DNA from: Pseudomonadota bacterium
GTDB taxonomy: Bacteria; Pseudomonadota; Gammaproteobacteria; Burkholderiales; Ferrovaceae
Length of the DNA: 27,152 bases
Direction: 5' to 3'
Assembly: GCA_021811005.1 (NCBI GenBank)
Contig: JAJZPY010000008.1
Span: 1-27,152 of the forward strand
The position numbers were made by a program, and so were the translations under genes. The notes beneath the pieces are model-generated. The model made no database searches and was not told the origin of the DNA. It saw only the letters and a list, made by a program, of their open reading frames with translations. Shown piece after piece: positions 15,899 through 23,929 of the stretch (its first letter is position 1; the number at the start of each line of letters is the position of its first letter).

Positions 15899-16219
15899 TC
15901 AAAGTACCACTTCCAATCCTTTACGCTCGATCAGGTTCAACAGCTTAAGAGATGAGCCACTCGGCTTCTTGTCACCAATTTCCCACTTTTGTACGGTAGA
16001 CACGCTGGTATTGAGTACGGCTGCAAACACCGCCTGACTCAGATGTGCACTCTCGCGTAATGACCGGATCCGCTGCGGCGGCATCTCGTGAATGTCGAGG
16101 TGTCGCAACGCATCGAACTCGGCCATGCGCCGTTTGCTGATAAGCCCAACGTTGTGAAGCCCACGCGCAGTCTCATGCATCTCTTCCAGGATGCGGCTCT
16201 TACGTTTGATCGTTGCCAT
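15899..16219 (-). CDS. HTH (XRE-type) antitoxin, HigA-like
   Basis: This 106-aa protein has a basic N-terminus and a C-terminal helix-turn-helix (about residues 52-95: PPQRIRSLRESAHLSQAVFAAVLNTSVSTVQKWEIGDKKPSG). This is the arrangement in HigA/NadS-like antitoxins. It would neutralise the toxin encoded just upstream and repress the shared promoter. ATG at 16219 (MATIKRKSR) is chosen as start; it overlaps the toxin gene by 20 bp, which indicates translational coupling. The frame extends further to 16282 but inside the toxin gene. Confidence 0.85.
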   Translation of the reverse strand: MATIKRKSRILEEMHETARGLHNVGLISKRRMAEFDALRHLDIHEMPPQRIRSLRESAHLSQAVFAAVLNTSVSTVQKWEIGDKKPSGSSLKLLNLIERKGLEVVL

Positions 16220-16586
16220 TGCAAACCTCCACAATTTCACCCGCCTCAAGGGCAGTAGCCAGTTGGCGATCATCGAACCCAAGGAGTTCTTTTGCCAGCT
16301 CTTGAAATATCTTCAACTCATCCTGGTCGATGTTTGCCCGTTCGTTTTTGCTGAAGCCGTAGAGAAAAAACCAGCGATCCGCCATTTTTGTGGCTACGAT
16401 CGTTCTCGCGCCACCACGCTTACCCTGCCCCGGCAGAGCAATCCGCTTCTTCACCAAATGACCGCCCAATTCGGTATCAACGAGCCCTTGGGCCATCTCA
16501 GATACCGCGTTGCTCAGGGCTTCATCCGACAGACCGGCTTTCCGCATCCAGCGTGTAAATGTTCTGGTTCGGAATACCTTTCTCAT
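16200..16586 (-). CDS. RelE/HigB-like toxin of type II toxin-antitoxin system
   Basis: This 128-aa basic protein begins MRKVFRTRTFTRWMRKAGL and contains KKRIALPGQGKRGGARTIVA followed by WFFLYGFSKNERANI, the characteristic strands and KNER-type motif of the PF06296 RelE-like family (toxins often labelled RelE/HigB). Members cleave mRNA at the ribosome. The toxin gene is first and the HTH antitoxin second, the HigBA order. There is no Shine-Dalgarno before the ATG, and the predicted -10 is so close that the mRNA may be leaderless. The C-terminal end overlaps the antitoxin start by 20 bp. Confidence 0.87.
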   Translation of the reverse strand: MRKVFRTRTFTRWMRKAGLSDEALSNAVSEMAQGLVDTELGGHLVKKRIALPGQGKRGGARTIVATKMADRWFFLYGFSKNERANIDQDELKIFQELAKELLGFDDRQLATALEAGEIVEVCNGNDQT

Positions 16587-16592
16587 TGGCTA

Positions 16593-16621
16593 ACTATATC
16601 ACTTAGTGCAATAGATTTCCA
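16593..16621 (-). promoter_or_regulatory. candidate higBA promoter with operator-like palindrome
   Basis: On the minus strand TGGAAA (16621-16616), a 17-bp spacer and TATAGT (16598-16593) form a promoter. CACTAAGTG (16608-16600), a 4-bp palindrome about one base, abuts the -10 and could be the antitoxin operator. The predicted +1 coincides with the toxin ATG at 16586. Confidence 0.5.
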
Positions 16622-16664
16622 GACCGTGATATCAACCATCCCGACCGGTTAGATACCCCCCTCG

Positions 16665-17447
16665 CTACAGCACCGTTTTCAGCCCCGTGGCCAGCAGCAC
16701 CAAACCCAGCAGCATCTGGACTGGACGTCCGTTCAGCCGGCCGGCCAGCAGGCTGCCCGCCACCACCGCCGGCAAGGACCCCGCCAGCAGGCTCAACAGC
16801 ATGCGGCCATCGGTCATGCCGGCCATGAGATAGCCCAGGCCCGCGATCACGGCCAGCGGAATGGCATGGACGATGTCCGTGGCCACCAGCTTGTGGGGCG
16901 TCATGCGCAAGGGATACAGGTAGAGCAGCATCACCGTGCCCAGCGTGCCCGCGCCCACTGACGTCAGCGCCACGCACAGGCCCAGCACGGCGCCGGCCAG
17001 CACCGTCATCAGGGGCTGCATGGCCTTGAATTCCTGCGGGTGCCCGAGCCGCCGTCCGCGCGCCAGGGCAGAAAGCCAGGGAGCCAGCAGCAGTCCCACG
17101 GCCGTCACCAGGACCACCAGCCCCACCGCCTTGCCCAGCCATTCAACGCGCGCGGCGTGGCTGCCCTGCGCCACCACCAGCACGGTCAGCGCCGCCACAG
17201 GCAGGCTGCCCATCCACAGGCGCCTGACCACCTGCCAGTCCACCCGGCCCCGGCGTTGGTGAATGCGCGCCGCCGCCACTTTGGTGATGGCCGCAAACCA
17301 CAGGTCGGTGGCAATGGCCGTGGTGGGCGCAATGCCAAAAAAAAGCAGAAGGATGGGCGTCATGAGCGCACCGCCGCCAACGCCTGTGAGGCCCACCATG
17401 AAGCCCGTCAGGGCTCCGGCCACCACGTAGCCGCCGTCAATCAGCAT
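16665..17447 (-). CDS. TauE/SafE family sulfite/anion exporter
   Basis: This 260-aa membrane protein has about eight hydrophobic segments in two similar halves. The Gly-rich signature near the start (LTGFMVGLTGVGGGALMTPIL) and its counterpart in the second half (LCVALTSVGAGTLGTVMLLYLYPL) are typical of TauE/SafE. The family exports or imports sulfite, sulfoacetate and related anions. ATG at 17447 is chosen because GGAG precedes it; it overlaps the CysQ stop by seven bases, so the two are translationally coupled. Placement with CysQ and facing CysDNC suggests a role in sulfur anion balance; the substrate is not shown. Confidence 0.87.
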   Translation of the reverse strand: MLIDGGYVVAGALTGFMVGLTGVGGGALMTPILLLFFGIAPTTAIATDLWFAAITKVAAARIHQRRGRVDWQVVRRLWMGSLPVAALTVLVVAQGSHAARVEWLGKAVGLVVLVTAVGLLLAPWLSALARGRRLGHPQEFKAMQPLMTVLAGAVLGLCVALTSVGAGTLGTVMLLYLYPLRMTPHKLVATDIVHAIPLAVIAGLGYLMAGMTDGRMLLSLLAGSLPAVVAGSLLAGRLNGRPVQMLLGLVLLATGLKTVL

Positions 17448-18250
17448 GGCACTCCAGGGCCGCTGTAGGCGGGGGCCACCGCCACAAAGGACGGGTTGAT
17501 AAGCTCGGCCTTGCCGTAGCGCAGGGGGTGTCCCTCCCGCGTCAGGACCCGGCCGCCGGCCCCTTCCAGCACGGCCTGGGCCGCAGCGGTATCCCATTCG
17601 CTGGTGGGCGACAGGCGCGGGTACAGGTCTGCCTGCCCTTCGGCCAGGCGGCAGAACTTGAGGGAACTGCCGGCCTGCACCAGTTCATGGGGACCCAGCC
17701 CTTCAATGAAACGGGCCGTCTCCTGGTTGAGATGGCTTTTGCTGGCCACCACGCGCACCGGCCCCGGCCCCGGCGACGACATTCCGGCCAGGGCCACCGG
17801 GCCTTCTCCCCGATCCACGAAAGCGCCCAGGCCACGCCCGCCCCAGTAAGCGGCCTCCAGCACCGGTGCCACCACCACCCCCCACAGGGCTTCGCCTTCC
17901 GTCACCAACGCAATGTTGACGGTGAATTCCCCGTTGCGGGCCAGAAACTCCCTGGTGCCGTCCAGGGGATCCACCAGCCAGAAGCGGCCCTGACTTTTAC
18001 GGAAAACCAGGCTTTGTTCGTCTTCTTCGGACACCACCGGAATGGACGGCGTGAGTGCTTGCAAACCCCGGGCAATCACCCGGTGGGCAGCCAGGTCCGC
18101 CTGCGTGAGCGGCGTGTCGTCCGCCTTGCGGGCCACCTGCGGATCTTCCGGCGCCTCATAAACGGCCAAAATAGCCTGTCCGGCTTCCCGGGCAAGCGCC
18201 GTCACGGAACGGAATATTTCAGGGGGAAGCCCGTTTGTCGCAATTTGCAT
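17441..18250 (-). CDS. cysQ: 3'(2'),5'-bisphosphate nucleotidase CysQ
   Basis: This 269-aa inositol-monophosphatase-fold protein has the metal-binding motifs SEEDE (74-78) and DPLDGTREF (94-102), plus the C-terminal SEWDTAAAQAVLEGAG motif. Length and spacing match CysQ. It hydrolyses PAP (the by-product of PAPS use) to AMP, and can act on PAPS. This removes a strong inhibitor of sulfotransferases and PAPS reductase. The start at 18250 has no Shine-Dalgarno. It is divergent from the CysD-CysNC genes across only 66 bp, and its first codons overlap one copy of a direct repeat that may be a shared operator. TauE/SafE follows in the same operon. Confidence 0.93.
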   Translation of the reverse strand: MQIATNGLPPEIFRSVTALAREAGQAILAVYEAPEDPQVARKADDTPLTQADLAAHRVIARGLQALTPSIPVVSEEDEQSLVFRKSQGRFWLVDPLDGTREFLARNGEFTVNIALVTEGEALWGVVVAPVLEAAYWGGRGLGAFVDRGEGPVALAGMSSPGPGPVRVVASKSHLNQETARFIEGLGPHELVQAGSSLKFCRLAEGQADLYPRLSPTSEWDTAAAQAVLEGAGGRVLTREGHPLRYGKAELINPSFVAVAPAYSGPGVPC

Positions 18251-18279
18251 TTTGACTAAACTCTATTTGCATTTTGGCT
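18244..18279. promoter_or_regulatory. direct repeat in the cysQ-cysD divergent promoter
   Basis: TTTGCATTTTGACT (18244-18257) and TTTGCATTTTGGCT (18266-18279) match at 13 of 14 bases and start 22 bp apart, close to two helical turns. The pair spans the CysQ start and the intergenic region. The second copy contains TTGCAT, which with GATAAA at 18290-18295 (17-bp spacer) could be the promoter for the CysD gene. The regulator is unknown; CysB is a candidate by pathway only. Confidence 0.5.
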
Positions 18280-18316
18280 TGCTTTATGTGATAAATATGC
18301 CTGAAAGCACACATAA

Positions 18317-19771
18317 ATGCAATTTACGTCAAAACCCATGAGCACCATGAACCTGCAAGGTCTCCACACCTTTGAAGCCTGGGACACGGAACGGGCCTTC
18401 CGGCACCTGCAGGCGCTGGGGCAGGCGGCCACCAGGCGCACGGCCGAGCGGCGCCTGAATGAACGGGGTTTCTTTGCGCCGGAACTGCAGGCGGACACCC
18501 TGCGCGATGAGCTGGGGCGCCCGCCCACGGCGAGCGTCCTGCAGTGGGCGCTGGCCCGCGCGCGCAGCAAGCGCAAACTGGTGCTGTTTGCCCAACTGCA
18601 TGCGCTGCCCAACGGACAACCGTGCCTGCACGCCAACGATGCCCGCGGCGGCCGCTCCTGGGTGCCGCTGGACGGCCCGGTTTCACCTGAGCGCCTGCAG
18701 CGCGCCTTAAGCCAGCTGCAGGCGCTGGCCGGCAAGGACCTGGTGCTGTTTCCGCATGGGGAGCTGACCCGCTGGGCACGCCGGCTGCCGCCGGTGGAAC
18801 ACACCGAATGGTCGTTGCTGGGCTACCCGCCGGTACTGGAAGCGCTCCCCGACACCACGGGGAAACGCCTGCCGCTCACGCCCCACCTCAAACGCCTGGA
18901 AGCGGAAAGCCTGTTCATCCTGCGCGAAGCGGTGGCGGAAGCCGAGAACCCGGCCCTGCTCTATTCCATCGGCAAGGACAGTTCGGTACTGCTGCACCTG
19001 GCGCGCAAGGCCTTTTATCCGGCACCGCCGCCCTTTCCGCTGCTGCACGTGGACACGCGCTGGAAGTTCCAGGAAATGATCCTGTTCCGCGACTTCATCA
19101 CCCAACACCTGGGCCTGGACCTGCTGGTGCACGTGAACCCGGAGGCGGTGGCGCGCAACATCAACCCTTTCGACCACGGCTCGGCCCTGCACACGGACAT
19201 CACCAAGACGGAAGGACTGAAGCAGGCGCTGGACCACTATCGATTCGACACGGTCTTTGGCGGTGCCCGGCGCGACGAGGAAAAATCACGCGCCAAGGAG
19301 CGGGTGTTTTCCTTCCGCAGTCCCACGCATCGCTGGGATCCCAAAAACCAGCGCCCGGAATTGTGGGCGCTCTACAACACCCGGAAAAGCCCGGGCGAGA
19401 CCATCCGCGTGTTCCCCCTTTCCAACTGGACGGAGCTGGACGTGTGGCAATACATCCATCACGAACAGATCCCCGTGGTGCCGCTCTACTTCGCCAAAAA
19501 GCGGCCCGTGGTGGAACGCGACGGCCTGCTGTTGATGGTGGACGACGACCGCTTCCGCCTGCTGCCGGGCGAAACCCTTCAGGAAAAAACCGTGCGCTTT
19601 CGCACCCTGGGCTGCTACCCCCTCACCGGGGCCATCGAATCGAATGCCCGGTCCGTGCCCGACATCATCCTGGAACTGCTTGCCGCCCGCAGCTCCGAAC
19701 GGCAGGGGCGCGCCATCGACCATGACAGCGCCGCCAGCATGGAAAAGAAAAAGCAGGAAGGTTATTTCTGA
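18317..19771 (+). CDS. cysD: sulfate adenylyltransferase subunit 2 (CysD) with extra N-terminal domain
   Basis: Residues about 187-484 align end to end with E. coli CysD: LKRLEAESLFILRE, the PP-loop SIGKDSS (217-223), HVDTRWKFQEM, FGGARRDEEKSRAKER, RWDPKNQRPELW, VRFRTLGCYPLTGA and the C-terminal KKKQEGYF. This subunit makes APS from ATP and sulfate together with CysN. Residues 1 to ~186 are extra: a helical, Arg/Leu-rich region with LVLFAQLHALPNGQPCLHAND, absent from standard CysD and unknown to me. The start is ATG 18317, 18338 or 18347; none has a clear Shine-Dalgarno. The stop TGA shares a base with the ATG of CysNC (TGATG), so the two are co-translated. Confidence 0.9.
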   Translation: MQFTSKPMSTMNLQGLHTFEAWDTERAFRHLQALGQAATRRTAERRLNERGFFAPELQADTLRDELGRPPTASVLQWALARARSKRKLVLFAQLHALPNGQPCLHANDARGGRSWVPLDGPVSPERLQRALSQLQALAGKDLVLFPHGELTRWARRLPPVEHTEWSLLGYPPVLEALPDTTGKRLPLTPHLKRLEAESLFILREAVAEAENPALLYSIGKDSSVLLHLARKAFYPAPPPFPLLHVDTRWKFQEMILFRDFITQHLGLDLLVHVNPEAVARNINPFDHGSALHTDITKTEGLKQALDHYRFDTVFGGARRDEEKSRAKERVFSFRSPTHRWDPKNQRPELWALYNTRKSPGETIRVFPLSNWTELDVWQYIHHEQIPVVPLYFAKKRPVVERDGLLLMVDDDRFRLLPGETLQEKTVRFRTLGCYPLTGAIESNARSVPDIILELLAARSSERQGRAIDHDSAASMEKKKQEGYF

Positions 19772-21654
19772 TGAACGCCCCCACCCTGGATGAATTCCTG
19801 GCCGCGCAGCAGCACCAGGACCTGCTGCGCTTCATCACCTGCGGCAGCGTGGACGACGGCAAAAGCACCCTGATCGGACGCCTGCTGTGGGAATCGCAGC
19901 AGCTGTTCGAGGACCAGCTGGCCGCCCTGGAAAAAGACTCCCGCAAGTTCGGCACCCAGGGCGACGCGCTGGACTTTGCCCTGCTGGTGGACGGGCTTTC
20001 CGCCGAGCGGGAACAGGGCATCACCATCGACGTGGCCTACCGCTTCTTTTCCACGGCGCGGCGCAAGTTCATCGTGGCCGACACGCCGGGTCACGAACAG
20101 TACACGCGCAACATGGTGACGGGAGCTTCCACCGCCGACCTCGCAGTCCTGCTGGTGGATGCGCAGCAAGGGGTACTCACCCAGACCCGCCGCCACGCCT
20201 TCCTGGTGTCCCTCATGGGCATCCGCCACGTGGTGCTGGCCATCAACAAGATGGACCGGGTGCAGTATGACGAAGCGATTTACCAAAAAATAAAAGACGC
20301 TTTTGAACGCTTCGCAAGCCCCCTGGGCCTGACGGACATCACCGCCATTCCCCTGAGCGCCCTGCAGGGCGACAACATCACCACCCGCTCCGCCCGCACG
20401 CCCTGGTACAGCGGCCCCACCTTGATGGGGTACCTGGACACCGTGCAGATCGAGCAGCAGACATCGGAACGACTCATCTACCCGGTGCAATGGGTGAACC
20501 GGCCGGATGCGAACTTTCGTGGCTTCAGCGGCACGGTGGTGGAGGGACAAGTCAGAACCGGAGACGAGCTCCGCGTCACGCTGTCAGGACAAACCGCGCG
20601 CGTGGCCGACATCGTGACCCTGGACGGCAGCCAGCAACAGGCGGCAACGGGTGATGCCGTGACCCTGTGCCTGGACCGGGAAATCGACATTTCGCGCGGG
20701 GACGTGCTCTCCTTAAGCCAGGCCCCACTCGAAACCACGGACCAGTTTGAAGCCACCCTGGTGTGGATGAACGAAGAGCCCGGACTGGTGGGGCGAAACT
20801 ACGACCTCAAGCTTTCCACGCAATGGGCCTCAGCCTCCATCACCACCCTCAAGCACCGCATCGACGTGAACACGGCCACCCATGAGGCCTGCACGAAACT
20901 GGAACTCAACGACATTGCCGTGTGCAACATCGCCTTGAGCCGCCCCCTGGCCTACGACACCTATCAACACTCGCGCACCCTGGGCAGCTTCATTCTGGTG
21001 GACCGCTACAGCCACGCCACCGTGGCCGCCGGCCTGATCCACCACAGCCTGAGGCGCGCCCAGAACGTACACAAACAAGCACTCACCATCACCCGGGAAG
21101 ACCGTGAACGCCTGAACGGCCACAAGGGCAAAGTCATCTGGTTTACAGGGCTGTCGGGATCGGGCAAGTCCACCCTCGCCAACGCGCTGGAACAGGCGCT
21201 GCACCGACAGGGCAAGCGCACGTACATTCTGGACGGAGACAACATCCGGCAGGGGTTAAATCGCGACTTGGGCTTTACCGATGCCGACCGCGTGGAAAAC
21301 ATCCGCCGCATCGCCGAAGTGGCGAAGCTGATGATGGATGCCGGCCTCATCGTCATGACCGCCTTCATCTCACCGTTCAGACGCGAACGGGACATGGCCA
21401 AGGAACTGATCGGAGAACACAACCTGATCGAAGTGTATGTGAATACGCCGCTCAATATCTGCGAACAGCGTGACCCGAAAGGACTCTACAAACGTGCACG
21501 CAGCGGAGAACTGCCCAACCTGACGGGAATCGGCAGTCCGTATGAAGTGCCGGAGCGGTCCGACATCATTATTGACGGACAACTGGAAACCACGGATCAC
21601 TCCGTGGCGCGCTTGCTCAACTTGCTCAGCAGCTGCCCCAACCAAGGCTCGTAG
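19771..21654 (+). CDS. cysNC: bifunctional sulfate adenylyltransferase subunit 1 / APS kinase (CysNC)
   Basis: In this 627-aa fusion, residues ~15-435 are CysN, an EF-Tu-like GTPase with P-loop GSVDDGKST, DTPGHEQYTRN, NKMD and beta-barrel domains. Residues ~450-620 are APS kinase (CysC), with P-loop GLSGSGKST, DGDNIRQGLNRDLGF and FISPFRRERDMAKEL. It is the NodQ/RaxQ-type fusion. With CysD it turns sulfate into APS and then PAPS, the donor for sulfotransferases. A dedicated APS kinase fusion points to PAPS supply for sulfation as well as, or instead of, assimilation; no PAPS/APS reductase is in the window. The last 58 bp overlap the end of the convergent TPR-sulfotransferase gene. Confidence 0.95.
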   Translation: MNAPTLDEFLAAQQHQDLLRFITCGSVDDGKSTLIGRLLWESQQLFEDQLAALEKDSRKFGTQGDALDFALLVDGLSAEREQGITIDVAYRFFSTARRKFIVADTPGHEQYTRNMVTGASTADLAVLLVDAQQGVLTQTRRHAFLVSLMGIRHVVLAINKMDRVQYDEAIYQKIKDAFERFASPLGLTDITAIPLSALQGDNITTRSARTPWYSGPTLMGYLDTVQIEQQTSERLIYPVQWVNRPDANFRGFSGTVVEGQVRTGDELRVTLSGQTARVADIVTLDGSQQQAATGDAVTLCLDREIDISRGDVLSLSQAPLETTDQFEATLVWMNEEPGLVGRNYDLKLSTQWASASITTLKHRIDVNTATHEACTKLELNDIAVCNIALSRPLAYDTYQHSRTLGSFILVDRYSHATVAAGLIHHSLRRAQNVHKQALTITREDRERLNGHKGKVIWFTGLSGSGKSTLANALEQALHRQGKRTYILDGDNIRQGLNRDLGFTDADRVENIRRIAEVAKLMMDAGLIVMTAFISPFRRERDMAKELIGEHNLIEVYVNTPLNICEQRDPKGLYKRARSGELPNLTGIGSPYEVPERSDIIIDGQLETTDHSVARLLNLLSSCPNQGS

Positions 21655-23435
21655 GCACGCCAGGCCTCCGAACTGCCCTGATACATCTTCTGCCGGACTT
21701 GAGCGGCGCTGGCCGTGCGCACCAAGCGATCCGTCTTCTCAAATTCCAAACAGCGACCATCCCAAGGCAAGCCACAGTACTCCAGCAGCTTACGCGTCTC
21801 CTCTTCCTGGTTCTCGGTCAGGCGCTCGTAGTTGAGGTCGTAAATACGGCCGGGAAACTTTTCATGCCAGAAGGCCATGAGGTCTTCGTACAAGCGGTAA
21901 TAGGTTCCAAGGTCTTCCAGATCGTTGGCAAAGCCTAGGGCTGTTGCCGGAAAATACTGCTTGAATATCGACCAGCAGGTGGCCATGGGATCGCGTACCG
22001 TGTGCACCACCTTGATATGTGGATTGGCCCACAGCACGAAACCCAACCAGCGAAAATTGGTGGGCATCTTGTCCGTGATCCAAGGCCGCCCTTCACGCAG
22101 GCGAGCAAGTTCAGCTGCGTAGGCAGAAGCCACCTGCTGACAGGCTGTTTCAACCGCAAGGGAATGGCTCTCAAGACTTACCAATGCCAGACGGTTGAGG
22201 AATGTCCTCTCTCCGCCACCCATCACCTGAGGATGAGATGCCAGGATCTGCTCCGCTAGGGTCGTGCCGGAACGTGGCATGCCTACAATAAGGATAGTTC
22301 TGGATAACCCGGGCACTTCATTGATGGCAGGTGGCAAATCATCAAAGGTTTCGCGGATGCGCGCAAATAGCTCGCAATCCTTCTCCACTCTGTAACCCAG
22401 CATCATTTTCCGTAGGTAGTTTCCTTCACTCAGGAAGGTAAACGCATCTCCATGCTGTTTCATGTCCGCATAAGCCTTGCCCAGGGCAAAACATGCATGC
22501 ATGCGTACCACAGGTTGCTGCAACTGCTGAAGGAGTTGTCTCAGCAGGGGAATGTGGGGGTCGTCAGGTACGTAGGTTTTTAACTGACTCAGATTGTTGT
22601 GGCCTTCAGCAAACAGCGGGTTGATCTGCAACGCCTGTTCGAAGCTGGCCTGCGCTTCCAGTAGACGCCCTTGCTCAAGCAATAACGTCCCCAGATTGTT
22701 ATGGGCTTTTACTTCGCCAGGAGCCAAGGCGATAGCCTTGCGCAAACTCTCTTCCGCTTCGCTATGCCGCCCCTGGCCCAACAGCGCCACACCCAGGTTG
22801 AGATAGGCTTTTTCGTAATCGGGTTGCAGCACGATGGCTTGCCGGCAGGCTGCTTCCGCTTCATCAAACCTGTAGAGCATCAGCAAGGCATTGCCGTAGT
22901 TGCTGTAGGCCTTGGGATAATGTGGTTTTAGGGTAATGGCCTGTAGGTAACAGTGCTCCGCTTCGGAAGGGCGTCCCAAATCGCAAAGCAGGTTGCCCAG
23001 ATTGTTGAGAGTATCGCTACTTTCCGGCTGTATGGTCAGCGCATTCCGATAGCTCGATTCGGCTTCTGTGAATTGGCCCAGCGCATGCAGCAGCGATCCC
23101 AGATTTAGATGAGCCTCTCCATCAAAAGGGGCAAAGTCCAAAGATCTGCGCATAGGGGCAACCGCTTCATGCGGCAGCCCCAGATGAGTCAGTGCCACCC
23201 CCAAGGCTTTCCATCCCCAAGCGTCGCCGGGGCACCTCCGGGTCAGTTCCGTGGCAAGTTTTTCCGCTTCCTTGAAGCTGTTCCGTGAAAACGCTTTCGA
23301 CAGCCTATCTAGCAGCGCTCTATCGGAAAAGCCTGCTTTTCTCTGCGGCGCATGATTGCCGGGATTCTTCTTACGTTTGGCAGCAGCGCGGAGAGTGCTG
23401 ATTGCAAGAATATTGTTGGGCTTGAGCTTTTCCAT
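21597..23435 (-). CDS. TPR-repeat sulfotransferase
   Basis: In this 612-aa protein, residues ~50-290 hold about seven tetratricopeptide repeats (units such as AHLNLGSLLHALGQFTEAE and AYLNLGVALLGQGRHSEAE). Residues ~365-605 are a sulfotransferase domain with ILIVGMPRSGTTLAEQILASHP (PAPS loop), ITDKMPTNFRWLG, VHTVRDPMATCWSIF (3'-phosphate site) and LNYERLTENQEEETRKLLEYCGL. This TPR-plus-sulfotransferase form is widespread in bacteria and resembles tyrosylprotein sulfotransferase in its catalytic part; the TPRs may hold a protein substrate. It is convergent with, and overlaps by 58 bp, the cysNC gene that makes its cosubstrate. Base composition is lower in GC than cysNC. There is no Shine-Dalgarno before the ATG. 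Confidence 0.93.
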   Translation of the reverse strand: MEKLKPNNILAISTLRAAAKRKKNPGNHAPQRKAGFSDRALLDRLSKAFSRNSFKEAEKLATELTRRCPGDAWGWKALGVALTHLGLPHEAVAPMRRSLDFAPFDGEAHLNLGSLLHALGQFTEAESSYRNALTIQPESSDTLNNLGNLLCDLGRPSEAEHCYLQAITLKPHYPKAYSNYGNALLMLYRFDEAEAACRQAIVLQPDYEKAYLNLGVALLGQGRHSEAEESLRKAIALAPGEVKAHNNLGTLLLEQGRLLEAQASFEQALQINPLFAEGHNNLSQLKTYVPDDPHIPLLRQLLQQLQQPVVRMHACFALGKAYADMKQHGDAFTFLSEGNYLRKMMLGYRVEKDCELFARIRETFDDLPPAINEVPGLSRTILIVGMPRSGTTLAEQILASHPQVMGGGERTFLNRLALVSLESHSLAVETACQQVASAYAAELARLREGRPWITDKMPTNFRWLGFVLWANPHIKVVHTVRDPMATCWSIFKQYFPATALGFANDLEDLGTYYRLYEDLMAFWHEKFPGRIYDLNYERLTENQEEETRKLLEYCGLPWDGRCLEFEKTDRLVRTASAAQVRQKMYQGSSEAWRAYEPWLGQLLSKLSKRATE

Positions 23436-23611
23436 CTTGAAAAGTTAAATGGAAAGAACCCAGCCACGCCAGCAATCTAACGAATTTTTACGAAAGTAAC
23501 CCTCTTAAATATTTAGTAACACATTCAAGAGCTTTCAGATGCAATGACCGCCTCCTACGAGCCCCCTTCAGACTACGGTAAAGCGAGGCTCAAGCCTGGA
23601 TAATCCCAGGG

Positions 23612-23824
23612 TTAACTGACCTTGATGGTATCTCCCTCAAACTGGGGCAGCGCTTCCTTCAATGCCTTGGCATAGGCCATGCGCGCGGTTTGCATCGCAG
23701 CCATCTGGGCCTGGAGCTTGGCCAGTTCGTTGTCTACGAACTGCAGGCTCGCCAACTGGTTCTTGGCTTCCTGGGGAAGCGAGTCAATTTCATATTCCTT
23801 GTCGTCGATCTTGATTGTGGTCAT
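23612..23824 (-). CDS. small DUF6447-like protein
   Basis: This 70-aa protein starts MTTIKIDDKEYEIDSLP, followed by EAKNQLASLQFVDNELAKLQ and an alpha-helical, probably coiled-coil stretch (residues ~20-58). I recognise it as DUF6447-like. The function is unknown; it is cytoplasmic by sequence. ATG at 23824 is chosen because AGGA lies six bases before it; ATG 23830 would abut it and the extension to 23896 runs through the terminator. It lies just downstream of the second RsaA-like gene and upstream of the TPR-sulfotransferase on the same strand. This suggests an accessory role (chaperone, adaptor) for that secreted protein or the enzyme; this is inference. Confidence 0.75.
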   Translation of the reverse strand: MTTIKIDDKEYEIDSLPQEAKNQLASLQFVDNELAKLQAQMAAMQTARMAYAKALKEALPQFEGDTIKVS

Positions 23825-23845
23825 TTCCATTCCTGAAATCAGATG

Positions 23846-23879
23846 AAAAAACCCCACCGCCTTTTGAGCAGTGGGGTTT
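23846..23879 (-). terminator. rho-independent terminator after second RsaA-like gene
   Basis: On the minus strand AAACCCCAC and GTGGGGTTT form the stem (extendable by GC pairs inside), followed by six Ts (23851-23846). It ends the surface-protein gene (stop 23930) and separates it from the DUF6447-like gene 22 bp further on. Confidence 0.85.
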
Positions 23880-23929
23880 GATTTGATACAACCCACGGTG
23901 TTCTGTGGGTTCTCTAACTGATGACGCTA

